Of a stretch of DNA of 60,357 nucleotides, positions 1 through 10,794 are shown in pieces. The position numbers and the translations under genes are program-made. This DNA is from Mycobacterium sp. PO1. Lineage in GTDB: Bacteria > Actinomycetota > Actinomycetes > Mycobacteriales > Mycobacteriaceae. The stretch is taken from the NCBI RefSeq assembly GCF_017312405.1, contig NZ_BLTG01000066.1:1-60357 (forward strand), given 5' to 3'. The notes under the pieces were generated by a model that saw only the letters and a list, made by a program, of their open reading frames with translations, made no database searches and had not been told where the DNA came from. Position 1 is the stretch's first letter. Each line of letters opens with the position of its first letter.

Positions 1-161
1 TAGTCGAGGGTGTCGGCCAGATCGTCGCTGGCCGCCGCCACATCCAGATCGAGCCATACGGTGATGTCGACGACGAACTCCTGGCCGTCTCGACGCTCGT
101 GGTCGAAGACACCGTGGTGGCCGCGAACCCGCAGGCCGCGCAGCTCGATCCGATCGGTCAA
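1..161 (-). CDS. folB: Dihydroneopterin aldolase FolB, 5' part only
   Basis: Second step of the pterin branch of folate synthesis (dihydroneopterin to hydroxymethyl-dihydropterin and glycolaldehyde). Only the first 53 or so residues are inside the window; the gene continues past position 1. Translation of the minus strand from a TTG at 161 gives a typical FolB N-terminus with the RGHHGVFDHERRDGQEF block, which carries the family's conserved Gly-Val and Glu-Arg residues. The TTG overlaps the folP stop codon as TTGA, and a purine-rich GGGGGAGCAGGGG lies just upstream, so it is probably translationally coupled to folP. Start choice is inferred from that overlap. Confidence 0.85.
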   Translation of the reverse strand, partial: MTDRIELRGLRVRGHHGVFDHERRDGQEFVVDITVWLDLDVAAASDDLADTLD

Positions 162-1018
162 CGCCCCTGCTCCCCCGCCTGTTGCCACGCGCCGACCACA
201 GCCAGCGCATCGACCGAGGCCTGCACGTCGTGCACGCGTACCCCCCACACGTGGTGCCAGCCGGCGAGCGCCGAGACGACCGCGGTGGCGGTCTCCCTGC
301 CATCCGGCGGACGCGGCTGACCGTCGGGACCCGCCAGCAGCGTGCCCAGGAACCGTTTGCGGGAAGCGCCCACCAAAACCGGGATCCCGGTCTCGACCAA
401 CTCGGGCAGTGCCGCGAGCAGCGCCCAATTGTGTTGTGCTGTCTTGGCGAAACCCAGACCCGGGTCGATGATCAGGTTGGCGGCGTCGACGCCGCCGCGG
501 ACCGCGGCGTCCACGCCCGCGAGCAGCTCGTCACGCACCTCGGCGACGACGTCCGCGTAACGCGGAACCTCGTGCGGGCGTTCGGCGCCGACGGAGCGCC
601 AGTGCATCAGCACCCAGGGCACACCGGCTTCGGCGACCACCCGGACCATGTCCGGATCGGCCCGGCCGCCCGAGACGTCGTTGACGATGTGCGCGCCGTT
701 CTCCAGCGCGGCGCGCGCCACCCCCGCGTTCATCGTGTCGATGCTGACGGTGATCCCTTGCTGGGCAAGCTGTTCGACCACGGGTAGCACCCGTGCGGTT
801 TCCACGTCGGGATCGATCCGGGTGGCACCGGGGCGGGTGGACTCGCCGCCGACGTCGACGATGGCCGCACCCTGGGCAACCAATTCGACACCGTGGCTGA
901 CCGCCCGGTCCCGATCGAGGAACAAACCCCCGTCGGAGAAGGAGTCGTCGGTGACGTTGACGACCCCCATCACCTGCACGGGCCCGGGTGTGGTGGGGGG
1001 AAGGCTGGCCGGGGTCAC
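158..1018 (-). CDS. folP: Dihydropteroate synthase FolP
   Basis: Condenses hydroxymethyl-dihydropterin pyrophosphate with p-aminobenzoate; the sulfonamide target. The 286-residue product is close to the usual 280 of mycobacterial FolP1. It shows the N-terminal VMGVVNVTDDSFSDGG pterin-binding signature, a GGESTRPGA block, SIDTMN, NDVSGG and the C-terminal GASRKRFLG loop. The open frame extends upstream through folE, but a GTG at 1018 overlaps the folE stop (GTGA) and precedes the conserved domain by about 16 residues, so that start is preferred. It lies in the operon folE-folP-folB on the minus strand. Confidence 0.95.
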   Translation of the reverse strand: MTPASLPPTTPGPVQVMGVVNVTDDSFSDGGLFLDRDRAVSHGVELVAQGAAIVDVGGESTRPGATRIDPDVETARVLPVVEQLAQQGITVSIDTMNAGVARAALENGAHIVNDVSGGRADPDMVRVVAEAGVPWVLMHWRSVGAERPHEVPRYADVVAEVRDELLAGVDAAVRGGVDAANLIIDPGLGFAKTAQHNWALLAALPELVETGIPVLVGASRKRFLGTLLAGPDGQPRPPDGRETATAVVSALAGWHHVWGVRVHDVQASVDALAVVGAWQQAGEQGR

Positions 1019-1623
1019 TTTCTCAAGATCAGATCCAGGGCTTCGGAGCGCGACGCGTTGTCGGTCTTGAACTGCCCGCGCACGGCCGACGTCGTGGTCA
1101 CCGCCCCGGGCTTGCGGATGCCGCGCATCGCCATGCACAGATGCTCGGCCTCGACCACCACGATGGCCCCGCGAGGGTCCAGTTTGCGCATCAGCGCGTC
1201 GGCGATCTGGCCGGTCAACCGCTCCTGCACCTGCGGGCGTTTGGCGTAGAGGTCGACCACCCGAGCCAGTTTCGACAACCCGGTGACCCGGCCGTCGACG
1301 CCCGGGATGTAGCCGACGTGCGCCACACCGTGGAACGAGACCAGGTGGTGTTCGCATGTGGAGTACATCGGGATGTCTTTGACCAGCACCAACTCGTCGT
1401 GCTGCTCGTCGAAGGTGGTGTTGAGCACCTCGTCGGGGTCGACATAGAGCCCGGCGAAGATCTCGCGGTAGGCCCGCGCCACCCGCGCGGGCGTGTCCAC
1501 CAGTCCGTGCCGGTCGGGGTCCTCACCGACGGCGATCAGCAGTTCGCGCACCGCGGCCTCGGCGCGTGCCTGGTCGAAGGCCGGAGGGGTGAGCGTGGCC
1601 GAGTTGTTCTGCGACTGCGTCAT
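1015..1623 (-). CDS. folE: GTP cyclohydrolase I FolE
   Basis: Converts GTP to dihydroneopterin triphosphate, the first committed step of folate synthesis. The 202-residue product has the whole type-I signature: a CEHH zinc/catalytic motif (STCEHHLVSFHG), the GLSKLARVVDLYAKRPQVQER stretch and the C-terminal HLCMAMRGIRKPG motif. It starts at ATG 1623, 38 nt downstream of ftsH on the same strand, and ends in a GTGA overlap with folP. Distance from ftsH and a weak purine-rich leader suggest it may be co-transcribed with ftsH. No missing residues are seen. Confidence 0.96.
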   Translation of the reverse strand: MTQSQNNSATLTPPAFDQARAEAAVRELLIAVGEDPDRHGLVDTPARVARAYREIFAGLYVDPDEVLNTTFDEQHDELVLVKDIPMYSTCEHHLVSFHGVAHVGYIPGVDGRVTGLSKLARVVDLYAKRPQVQERLTGQIADALMRKLDPRGAIVVVEAEHLCMAMRGIRKPGAVTTTSAVRGQFKTDNASRSEALDLILRK

Positions 1624-1661
1624 CGGAGTCTCCGTTCAGTGATCAGCCTGGTGCGCGCGGG

Positions 1662-4016
<2,355 letters not shown>

Positions 4017-4165
4017 ACGTGAGTTCGGTTCATCGATACCTGACGCCGGTGGGCGACCGCCGGCCAAATCCTTCCGATACGCGCAGCTTGAGTAGTCAAG
4101 GCTACCGCCTGACCACGCTAGACCAACGTTCGGCGGTTCCCGGTTGTCCCCGTCGTGGTTGGGTG

Positions 4166-5131
4166 ATGGCTGTGCGATCTCAGATGGTGACCACCAACGG
4201 GGTGCGCCTGCGGGTGACCGAGGCCGGTGAACCGGGCGCACCTGTGGTCGTGCTCTGTCACGGCTTCCCCGAACTCGCGTTCTCCTGGCGCCACCAGATT
4301 CGCGGCCTGGCCGACGCCGGCTACCACGTGCTGGCCCCCGACCAGCGCGGCTACGGCGGCTCCGACAAGCCGGCCGCGGTCGAGGCCTACGACGTGGCCG
4401 AACTGTCCGCCGACGTCGTGGGGCTGCTCGACGCTGTCGGCGCCGAGCAGGCCGTGCTGGTGGGCCACGACTTCGGCGCGGTGGTGGCCTGGGCCGCACC
4501 TCTGCTGTATCCGCAGCGGTTCCGCGCGGTGGCCGGGTTGAGCCTGCCCCCGGTGCCCCGCCCCAAGGTCCCGACCACGCAGGCCTTCCGGCGGCTGTTC
4601 GGCGACCGGTTCTTCTACATCCTCTACTTCCAGGAACCCGGGCCTGCCGACGCCGAGCTGGCCGCCGATCCGGCGACCACGTTCCGGCGGCTGTTCGCGA
4701 CCACACAAGGCGGCGACGAACTCGCCGCGCAGCGCATGCTGGCGCCGGGCCCGCAAGGATTCCTCGCCCGCATCCCCGAGCCCGGTGAGCTGCCCGCCTG
4801 GATCACGCCCGACGACTTCGGGGTGTACGTCGAGGAGTTCACCCGCGGCGGATTCAGCGCCCCGCTGAACTGGTACCGGTGCTTCGACCGCAACTGGGAG
4901 CTGACCGCCGACCCGGCCGCGCCGACGATCACCGTGCCCGCCCTGTTCATCGGGGGTAGCGCCGACGCCACCTTGGCCTACACGCCGCGGCATCGGGCCG
5001 GCGAGGTCGTCACCGGTGACTACCGCGAAGTGCTGATCGACGGAGCCGGCCACTGGCTGACCGAGGAACGGCCCGCCGAGGTGACCAGCCTGCTTCGCGA
5101 CTTCCTCGGGTCGCTGCCCGCCGGAAGTTAG
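4166..5131 (+). CDS. ephA: Epoxide hydrolase-type alpha/beta hydrolase (EphA-like)
   Basis: A soluble alpha/beta hydrolase of the epoxide hydrolase family, 321 residues. Visible are the oxyanion motif HGFPE at 32-36, the nucleophile elbow GHDFG with Asp102 rather than Ser (typical of epoxide hydrolases and haloalkane dehalogenases), and the C-terminal GAGHW catalytic His. The substrate is unknown; members may detoxify lipid epoxides. ATG 4166 is preferred over the longer open frame because the conserved beta-strand MVTTNGVRLRV begins six codons later. It diverges from ftsH and is followed directly by lpqG, in the order known for M. tuberculosis ephA and lpqG neighbours. Confidence 0.88.
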   Translation: MAVRSQMVTTNGVRLRVTEAGEPGAPVVVLCHGFPELAFSWRHQIRGLADAGYHVLAPDQRGYGGSDKPAAVEAYDVAELSADVVGLLDAVGAEQAVLVGHDFGAVVAWAAPLLYPQRFRAVAGLSLPPVPRPKVPTTQAFRRLFGDRFFYILYFQEPGPADAELAADPATTFRRLFATTQGGDELAAQRMLAPGPQGFLARIPEPGELPAWITPDDFGVYVEEFTRGGFSAPLNWYRCFDRNWELTADPAAPTITVPALFIGGSADATLAYTPRHRAGEVVTGDYREVLIDGAGHWLTEERPAEVTSLLRDFLGSLPAGS

Positions 5132-5141
5132 GGTGGCGGCC

Positions 5142-5888
5142 ATGCCGATCGCCGCGACCACCAAACCTGTCCGGACCCGTCTTCTCGCCGCCGGCGCGGC
5201 CGCCCTCGCGATGCTGGCGCTGGCCGGGTGCGACTCGCAGTCGGGGCCGGCCGCCGGGCTGACTCCCGATTCCGATACCCGGCAGGTGACAGTGGTGGGC
5301 GCGGGACAGGTTCAGGGCACCCCGGACACACTGACGATCAACGCGTCGATGGAGTTCCTCGCCCCCGACGCCACCACGGCGATGAACCAGACCAACGAAC
5401 GCCAGCAGGCGGTGATCGACGAGCTGATCGGTCTGGGCATCGACCGCACCGACATCGCCACCACGGAGGCCAACCTGCAGCCGCAGTTCGGGCCCGAGGA
5501 CAACACGATCACCGCCTACCGCGCGACCAACTCGATCAACGTGAAGATCCGCAACCTCGACCAGGCGTCCGACGCGATCGGGCTGATCGTGGAGACCGGC
5601 GGCAACGCCACCCGCATCAACTCGATCAGCTACTCGATCGAGGACGACTCGCAGCTGGTGCGCGACGCCCGCGCACGGGCTTTCGAAGACGCCGAGGACC
5701 GCGCCGAACAGTACGCCGAGTTGGCCGGCATGAGCCTGGGCAAGGTCATCTCGATCTCCGAAGCGGCCGGCACCACACCCCCCATCCCGATGCCGGTGCC
5801 GCGGGGCGCGATGGAGGCCGCGGTGCCGCTGGAGCCCGGACAGCAGACCGTCGGGTTCTCGGTGACGGTGATCTGGGAGCTCAGCTGA
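5142..5888 (+). CDS. lpqG: SIMPL-domain lipoprotein LpqG
   Basis: A 248-residue predicted lipoprotein. The n-region has Lys/Arg, followed by a hydrophobic stretch and a lipobox LALAGC with the lipidated Cys at about residue 30. The rest matches the SIMPL (DUF541) fold: VTVVGAGQVQGTPDTL, a central YRATNSINVKI, and the C-terminal PLEPGQQTVGFSVTV. Such proteins form oligomeric periplasmic or cell-wall-associated assemblies of unsettled function. An alternative GTG start lies at 5133, just after the ephA stop; ATG 5142 gives a better-shaped signal peptide. The gene ends 8 nt into the convergent molybdopterin oxidoreductase gene. Confidence 0.88.
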   Translation: MPIAATTKPVRTRLLAAGAAALAMLALAGCDSQSGPAAGLTPDSDTRQVTVVGAGQVQGTPDTLTINASMEFLAPDATTAMNQTNERQQAVIDELIGLGIDRTDIATTEANLQPQFGPEDNTITAYRATNSINVKIRNLDQASDAIGLIVETGGNATRINSISYSIEDDSQLVRDARARAFEDAEDRAEQYAELAGMSLGKVISISEAAGTTPPIPMPVPRGAMEAAVPLEPGQQTVGFSVTVIWELS

Positions 5889-8133
5889 CCGGTGCGCCGC
5901 TGCGTTCGGCGGCCGGGCCCACGACCACCGGAATGCCGTTGAGCACCGCGGTCCCCGACAGCGGGTCCAGCACCGAACCGTCGTTGAGCTGATTGGCGTT
6001 GACGCCGGGATGGCTGGCGGCCAACCGCTGGCCGGTACCGGCGCGGTCGTGACCCCAGCCGTGCGGCAGCGACAGCACGCCGCGCCGGATGTCCTCGGTG
6101 ATCTCGACGGGCACGACCAGTTCGCCGCCCGGGCCCTTGACCACGGCGGTGTCGGAGACGCCCAACTCGGCGGCGTCATCGGGATGCATCTGCAGCGTGC
6201 ACCGGTTGCTGCCGCCCGACAGGGCGGGCAGGTTGTGCATCCAGCTGTTGTTGGAGCGCAGGTGACGCCGCCCGATCAGCACGAACCGCTCCTCCGGCCG
6301 GCTCAACGCGTCGCGGAGTCGGCCCGCATCGTCGATCAGCTGCGGCGGAGCCAGCTCGACCAGACCCGACGGGGTCCGCAGCACGTCGAGCAGGCGTGGC
6401 TGCAGCGGTCCGAGGTCGATGCCGTGCGGCGCAGACTTCAGCGTCGCCAGCGTCAGGCCGTCGGGGCGGGCGCCGAACGCGTCGCCGTAGGCGCCCAGCC
6501 GCAGCATCATGTCGAGCCGACGCTCGTAACCGGGCCCGTCGGCCAGCATCGCGGTCAGCTCCTCGACGGGGCGCCCCGCCACCGGGGATCCCGCGTCGGC
6601 GCTCTCCTTGGCCAGCGTGGTCGCGATCACCTGCTCGTCGACCGAACGGGGATCGCCGCCGTGCCCGATGCCGTAGATGACCAGCGCGATGCGCGACAGG
6701 ATCTCCGGTTCGTCGGGCCGGTCCCGCAGGGGCAGCGCCGGCGGCGAGTAACGGGCGTTGTTGCGCACGGCGAGGTTGTTCAGCGCGAAGTCGAAGTGCG
6801 GGCTCTGTGAGGGCGGCGGCGGGGGCAGGATCACGTCGGCGTGCCGGGTGGTCTCGTTGAGATACGGGTCGACGCTCACCATGAACCCCACCCCGGCCAG
6901 CGCCCGGTCGAGTCGGTCGCCGTCCGGTGCGGACAGCACCGGGTTGCCCGCAATGGTGATCATCGCCGTGATCTGGCCGTCGCCGGGGGTTTCGATCTCC
7001 TCGGCGAGTGCGGCAACGGGCAGCTCCGACAGCGCCTCCGGGTGCCCGGACACCCGGCTGCGCCAACGGCCGGTCAGAAAGCCGCGGCCGGGCCGGCGAC
7101 CGCGCGGGGCGGGGGCCACCGGGGACAGCGGGAACATCGCGCCGCCGGGTCGGTCGAGGTTGCCGGTCAGCACGTTGACGACGTCGACGAGCCAGCTGCC
7201 CACCGTGCCGAATTCGACGGTGGAGGTGCCCATCCGCCCGTACACCGCCGCCGAGGGGGCCGCGGCCAGTTCCCGGGCCAGCACGCGGATCTCGTCGGCG
7301 TCGATCCCGCAGTACGCGGCAACCGCCTCGGGGGCGAAGTCGTCGGCCAGCGCGCGGATCTCGGCGAGGCCGGTGATGTGGTCGGCGAGTTCTCCGAGAT
7401 CGACGAGGTCCTCGTCGAACAGCACGTGCACCAGGGCGAACAACAGCGCGGCGTCGGTACCCGGACGCGGCGCCAGGTGACGGTCGGCCAGCGCGGCGGT
7501 GCGGGTGTGGGCGGGGTCGATCACCACCAGCCGGCCGCCGCGACGCTTCAGCGCGCGCAGCTTGCCACCGAAGTCCGCGGCCGTGGCCAGGCTGCCGTTG
7601 GACACCAGCGGGTTGGCGCCGATGATCACCAGGTAGTCGGTGCGGTCGAGGTCGGGCACCGTGAACGCCACCGGGCTGCCGAACATCAGTCCCAGCGCAA
7701 CGTGTTTGGGCATCTGATCCAGCGTGCTCGCCGAGAACACCTGGCGGGTGCCCAGCCCGCGGATGATCAGCGGCGGATACAACGCGCCGGCGACGGTGTG
7801 CGCGTTCGGGTTTCCCACATAGACGCCGACCGAGGTGCCGCCGTGCTCGGCCAGCACCGCGGACAGGCGCTCGTCGACCGCGGCGAACGCCTCCTCCCAG
7901 GACGCCTCGCTCAGCACGCCGTCACGACGCACCAGCGGTGCGGTCAGCCGGTCCGGATCGTTGTCCAGCTCACCGAAGCTGGCCCCCTTGGGGCAGATGT
8001 AGCCGGCGCTGAAGACGTCTTCCTGGTCGCCCCGGGCGCCGACCACCCGGCCGTCCTCGATGGTCAGCGTCAGACCGCAGGTCGCCTCACAAAAGGGGCA
8101 GATGCGCAGAGCCGTGTGGGTCACACGGAACAT
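5881..8133 (-). CDS. Molybdopterin-dependent oxidoreductase with N-terminal 4Fe-4S site
   Basis: A 750-residue member of the DMSO reductase / formate dehydrogenase / assimilatory nitrate reductase superfamily. The N-terminus holds the cluster motif C12-x2-C15-x3-C19-x27-C47, followed by the molybdopterin domain and a C-terminal MGD-binding domain (near LRSNNSWMHN and ELVVPVEI). No Tat signal is visible, so it is probably cytoplasmic. A catalytic Cys/Sec is not obvious in the usual place: the segment GANPLVSNGS suggests another ligand, so the substrate cannot be assigned. Start ATG 8133 lies just before the FeS motif and 10 nt after hpt. I do not recall this gene between lpqG and hpt in M. tuberculosis, so it may be an insertion or a loss there. 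Confidence 0.85.
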   Translation of the reverse strand: MFRVTHTALRICPFCEATCGLTLTIEDGRVVGARGDQEDVFSAGYICPKGASFGELDNDPDRLTAPLVRRDGVLSEASWEEAFAAVDERLSAVLAEHGGTSVGVYVGNPNAHTVAGALYPPLIIRGLGTRQVFSASTLDQMPKHVALGLMFGSPVAFTVPDLDRTDYLVIIGANPLVSNGSLATAADFGGKLRALKRRGGRLVVIDPAHTRTAALADRHLAPRPGTDAALLFALVHVLFDEDLVDLGELADHITGLAEIRALADDFAPEAVAAYCGIDADEIRVLARELAAAPSAAVYGRMGTSTVEFGTVGSWLVDVVNVLTGNLDRPGGAMFPLSPVAPAPRGRRPGRGFLTGRWRSRVSGHPEALSELPVAALAEEIETPGDGQITAMITIAGNPVLSAPDGDRLDRALAGVGFMVSVDPYLNETTRHADVILPPPPPSQSPHFDFALNNLAVRNNARYSPPALPLRDRPDEPEILSRIALVIYGIGHGGDPRSVDEQVIATTLAKESADAGSPVAGRPVEELTAMLADGPGYERRLDMMLRLGAYGDAFGARPDGLTLATLKSAPHGIDLGPLQPRLLDVLRTPSGLVELAPPQLIDDAGRLRDALSRPEERFVLIGRRHLRSNNSWMHNLPALSGGSNRCTLQMHPDDAAELGVSDTAVVKGPGGELVVPVEITEDIRRGVLSLPHGWGHDRAGTGQRLAASHPGVNANQLNDGSVLDPLSGTAVLNGIPVVVGPAAERSGAPVS

Positions 8134-8143
8134 ACTGCGCTTC

Positions 8144-8722
8144 TTACGGGTCCTCGTACACCTTCGGGTCGAGGGTGCCGATGTAGGGCAGGTCGCGGTA
8201 GCGCTCGGCGTAGTCGAGGCCGTAACCGACGACGAACTCGTTGGGGATGTCGAAGCCGACGTAGGTGATGTCGACATCGGCGCGCACCGCTTCGGGCTTG
8301 CGCAGCAGCGTGCACACCTGCAGCGAGCGGGGATGCCGGGTGGCGAGGTTGCGCAGCAGCCAGGACAGCGTCAGGCCGGAGTCGACGATGTCCTCGACGA
8401 TCAGCACGTCCCGGTCGTGGATGTCGCGGTCGAGGTCCTTGAGGATGCGCACCACCCCCGACGACGAGGTCGACGAACCGTAGGAGCTGACGGCCATGAA
8501 CTCCAGCTGGGTCGGCAGCGGGATGACCCGGGCCAGGTCGGTCACGAACATCACCGCCCCTTTGAGCACGGTGATCAGCAGCAGGTCCTGCCGGGCCGCC
8601 GCATCCTGGTAGTCGGCGCCGATCTGCGCTCCGAGTTCGGCGGTCTTCGACTGGATCTGCTCCTCCGACAGCAACACCGACTTGATGTCCCCGGGGTACA
8701 GCTCCGCAGGATGCGCAGGCAC
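8144..8722 (-). CDS. hpt: Hypoxanthine-guanine phosphoribosyltransferase
   Basis: Purine salvage enzyme converting hypoxanthine or guanine plus PRPP to IMP or GMP. The 192-residue protein carries the PPi loop LLITVLKGAVMFVTDL, the flexible-loop segment VSSYGSSTSSSG and the PRPP-binding motif VLIVEDIVDSGLTL, then the C-terminal VVGYGLDYAERYRDLPYIG. The start is GTG 8722, 9 nt after the tilS stop. A TAGGCT hexamer overlaps the tilS stop exactly 6 nt before this GTG, so an additional leaderless transcript from inside the operon is possible (inference). The neighbour order tilS-hpt is conserved in many bacteria. Confidence 0.95.
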   Translation of the reverse strand: MPAHPAELYPGDIKSVLLSEEQIQSKTAELGAQIGADYQDAAARQDLLLITVLKGAVMFVTDLARVIPLPTQLEFMAVSSYGSSTSSSGVVRILKDLDRDIHDRDVLIVEDIVDSGLTLSWLLRNLATRHPRSLQVCTLLRKPEAVRADVDITYVGFDIPNEFVVGYGLDYAERYRDLPYIGTLDPKVYEDP

Positions 8723-8731
8723 GGTGACAGC

Positions 8732-9730
8732 CTAGCTGGGCAGCTGCGGCCCGGCCGACGCAGTGCGTCGCACCGGCTCGATGTGCAGCGTCAGGGTTCC
8801 GGCCCGCCGCGCCGCGAACAACCGGTGACCGGGGTGGCTGCCGGGCACCGCCACCCCGCCCTGCCCGCGCCAGGCGCTCACCAGCGCCTCGACGCCACGG
8901 ATGTGGCGGTCGGTGAGCCCGCGGGCCCCGCCCGCCAGCAGCCACGCGCGCAGCACCCGGCGCCGCACCGCGGGCGCCACCCCGGTCAGTTCGGACACCG
9001 CCAGGCCGTCGGCGCGGCACGCGCGGTCGAGCACCTGGGCGGCGAGCACGTCGAGCACCTCGCCATCGGCACGCAGCGCGTCGGCGGTGCGGGCCAGGGC
9101 TTCGGCGACGCCACCGCCGAGGACATCCTCGAGCAGCGGCAGCACCTCGGTGCGCAGCCGGACCCGGGTGAAGCGCGCGTCGGTGTTGTGCGGATCCGAC
9201 CACGGGGTGAGCTGCAACTCGGCGCACGCCGCCGCGGTGACGGCGCGGCGCACCCCCAGAAGGGGCCTACCCCAGGGCGGGTCGTAGCTGCGCATGCCCG
9301 CAATGGACCGCGGGCCCGAGCCGCGTCCGAGGCCCAGCAGGACCGTCTCGGCCTGGTCGTCGAGGGTGTGCGCGAGCAGTACGGCCGCCCCGGCGCGCGC
9401 CTCGTCGAGTGCCGCGTAGCGCGCCGACCTGGCCGCCGCCTCCGGACCGCCGACGGCGCCGACCTGCACGCGCAGGACGCGGGCCGCGACACAGCCCACC
9501 GTCAGCGCCTGGGCCCGGGCGGTGCGGGCCACCTCGGCCGAATCCTGCTGCAGCTGGTGATCGACGATCAGCGCCGTGGTGGGCCTCAGCGCGGCGGCCG
9601 CCGCGGTCAGCGCCAACGAATCCGGTCCTCCGGACAACGCCACGCACCACCCCGAGTCGCGCGGGATGTGCTCGCCGGCGAAGCGGGTCACTGCGGCCCG
9701 CAGGTCGGCTAGAGCACCCGGTCGATCCAT
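8732..9730 (-). CDS. tilS: tRNA(Ile)-lysidine synthetase TilS
   Basis: Modifies C34 of the CAU-anticodon tRNA-Ile to lysidine, an essential decoding step. The 332-residue protein has the N-type PP-loop SGGPDS at 33-38, VDHQLQQDS, and the AHTLDDQAETVLLGLGRGSG motif. It lacks a long C-terminal TilS domain, like the short actinobacterial enzymes. ATG 9730 is chosen because it gives a normal distance to the PP-loop; it overlaps the upstream gene by 22 nt. It sits upstream of hpt in the dacB-to-hpt minus-strand run. Confidence 0.93.
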   Translation of the reverse strand: MDRPGALADLRAAVTRFAGEHIPRDSGWCVALSGGPDSLALTAAAAALRPTTALIVDHQLQQDSAEVARTARAQALTVGCVAARVLRVQVGAVGGPEAAARSARYAALDEARAGAAVLLAHTLDDQAETVLLGLGRGSGPRSIAGMRSYDPPWGRPLLGVRRAVTAAACAELQLTPWSDPHNTDARFTRVRLRTEVLPLLEDVLGGGVAEALARTADALRADGEVLDVLAAQVLDRACRADGLAVSELTGVAPAVRRRVLRAWLLAGGARGLTDRHIRGVEALVSAWRGQGGVAVPGSHPGHRLFAARRAGTLTLHIEPVRRTASAGPQLPS

Positions 9731-10794
9731 CGCCGCGGCTCGTCGATCTCGCTGGGCAGCGGCAGGGTCTCGGCGTTCGACCACACCGTGTTGAACCGCG
9801 CCATCCCCACCTCGGCCACGACGGCGTCGACGAACGCCTTGCCCCGGGTGTACTGGCTCATCTTCGCGTCGATGCCGAGCAGGGCCCGCATGAGCCGCTG
9901 CAGCGGCGGCTGGTGACGTTGACGACGGTCGTCGAAGCGGCGCCGGATGGTGGCCACCGACGGGACCACCGCGGGACCGACGGCATCCATGACGTGGTCG
10001 GCGTGGCCTTCGAGCAGGGTTCCCAGCACCAGCAGGCGGTCGAGGGCTCGACGCTGCGGTTCGGACTGCACCGCGCGCAACAACCCCAGCACCCCGGACG
10101 AGCCGGGTTCTGATGGGTGACCGTTGGTCGCTGTCCGACTGGGCCCGGCGCGACGGTCGCGCACGTAACCGGCGACCCGCCCGACGACCTGGGTGACGTC
10201 GTCACCGCCGTCCTCGGTCAGCACTGCCAGCGACTCCGACATCAGGTCGGCCAGCCACGGATTGGCCCGGAACTGCACCCGGTGGGTGACCTCGTGCAGG
10301 CACACCCACATCCGGAAATCGGCTGGGGCGACGCGCAACTGGCGTTCGACGGCGATGACGTTGGGATAGACCAGCAGCAGCTCACCGCCACCGGCTGCGA
10401 ACGGGTCGTACTGGCCCAGGATGCCCGACGACACGAACGCCAGCACCGCGCCGGTCTGCGCTCCCGCGACGCGTCCGCTGATCATCCGCGGCTTGCCGGT
10501 GTCGTCGGCCGGGCCGCCGGTCATCACCCGCATCGAGCGGGTGGCGGCATGAATCCACTCCGGGCGGTTGACGATTCGCGCTTCGGGGACGTCGCCGCCC
10601 TCGGCCAGCCCGGTCACTTCCCGCACCGGGATCTCGGCGGCCCGCGCCGCCTCGCCGAGTTGGTCGATGGCCTGGCGGCGGGTGTAATCGGTGGCCGCGG
10701 GTTCCGGCCGGGCCAGCTTGCCGCCGAGTGTCGCCGCGAGGTTCCAGTCGACCGCACGGCCCACGTTGAAGCCGGTGCCGCTCTGCGGGCTCAT
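9709..10794 (-). CDS. Zinc-dependent metalloprotease-like protein (F420-associated conserved family)
   Basis: A 361-residue conserved actinobacterial protein resembling the family annotated as coenzyme F420 biosynthesis-associated uncharacterised protein / zinc-dependent metalloprotease (Rv3626c type). The HExxH motif is visible as HEVTH at residues 167-171, in the context RMWVCLHEVTHRVQF, and a downstream EGHADHVMDAVG block probably supplies a third ligand. There is no signal peptide. The start ATG overlaps the dacB stop as ATGA, and its 3' end overlaps tilS, so it is translationally coupled to both. The biochemical role is not established; substrate and link to F420 remain inference. Confidence 0.82.
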   Translation of the reverse strand: MSPQSGTGFNVGRAVDWNLAATLGGKLARPEPAATDYTRRQAIDQLGEAARAAEIPVREVTGLAEGGDVPEARIVNRPEWIHAATRSMRVMTGGPADDTGKPRMISGRVAGAQTGAVLAFVSSGILGQYDPFAAGGGELLLVYPNVIAVERQLRVAPADFRMWVCLHEVTHRVQFRANPWLADLMSESLAVLTEDGGDDVTQVVGRVAGYVRDRRAGPSRTATNGHPSEPGSSGVLGLLRAVQSEPQRRALDRLLVLGTLLEGHADHVMDAVGPAVVPSVATIRRRFDDRRQRHQPPLQRLMRALLGIDAKMSQYTRGKAFVDAVVAEVGMARFNTVWSNAETLPLPSEIDEPRRWIDRVL

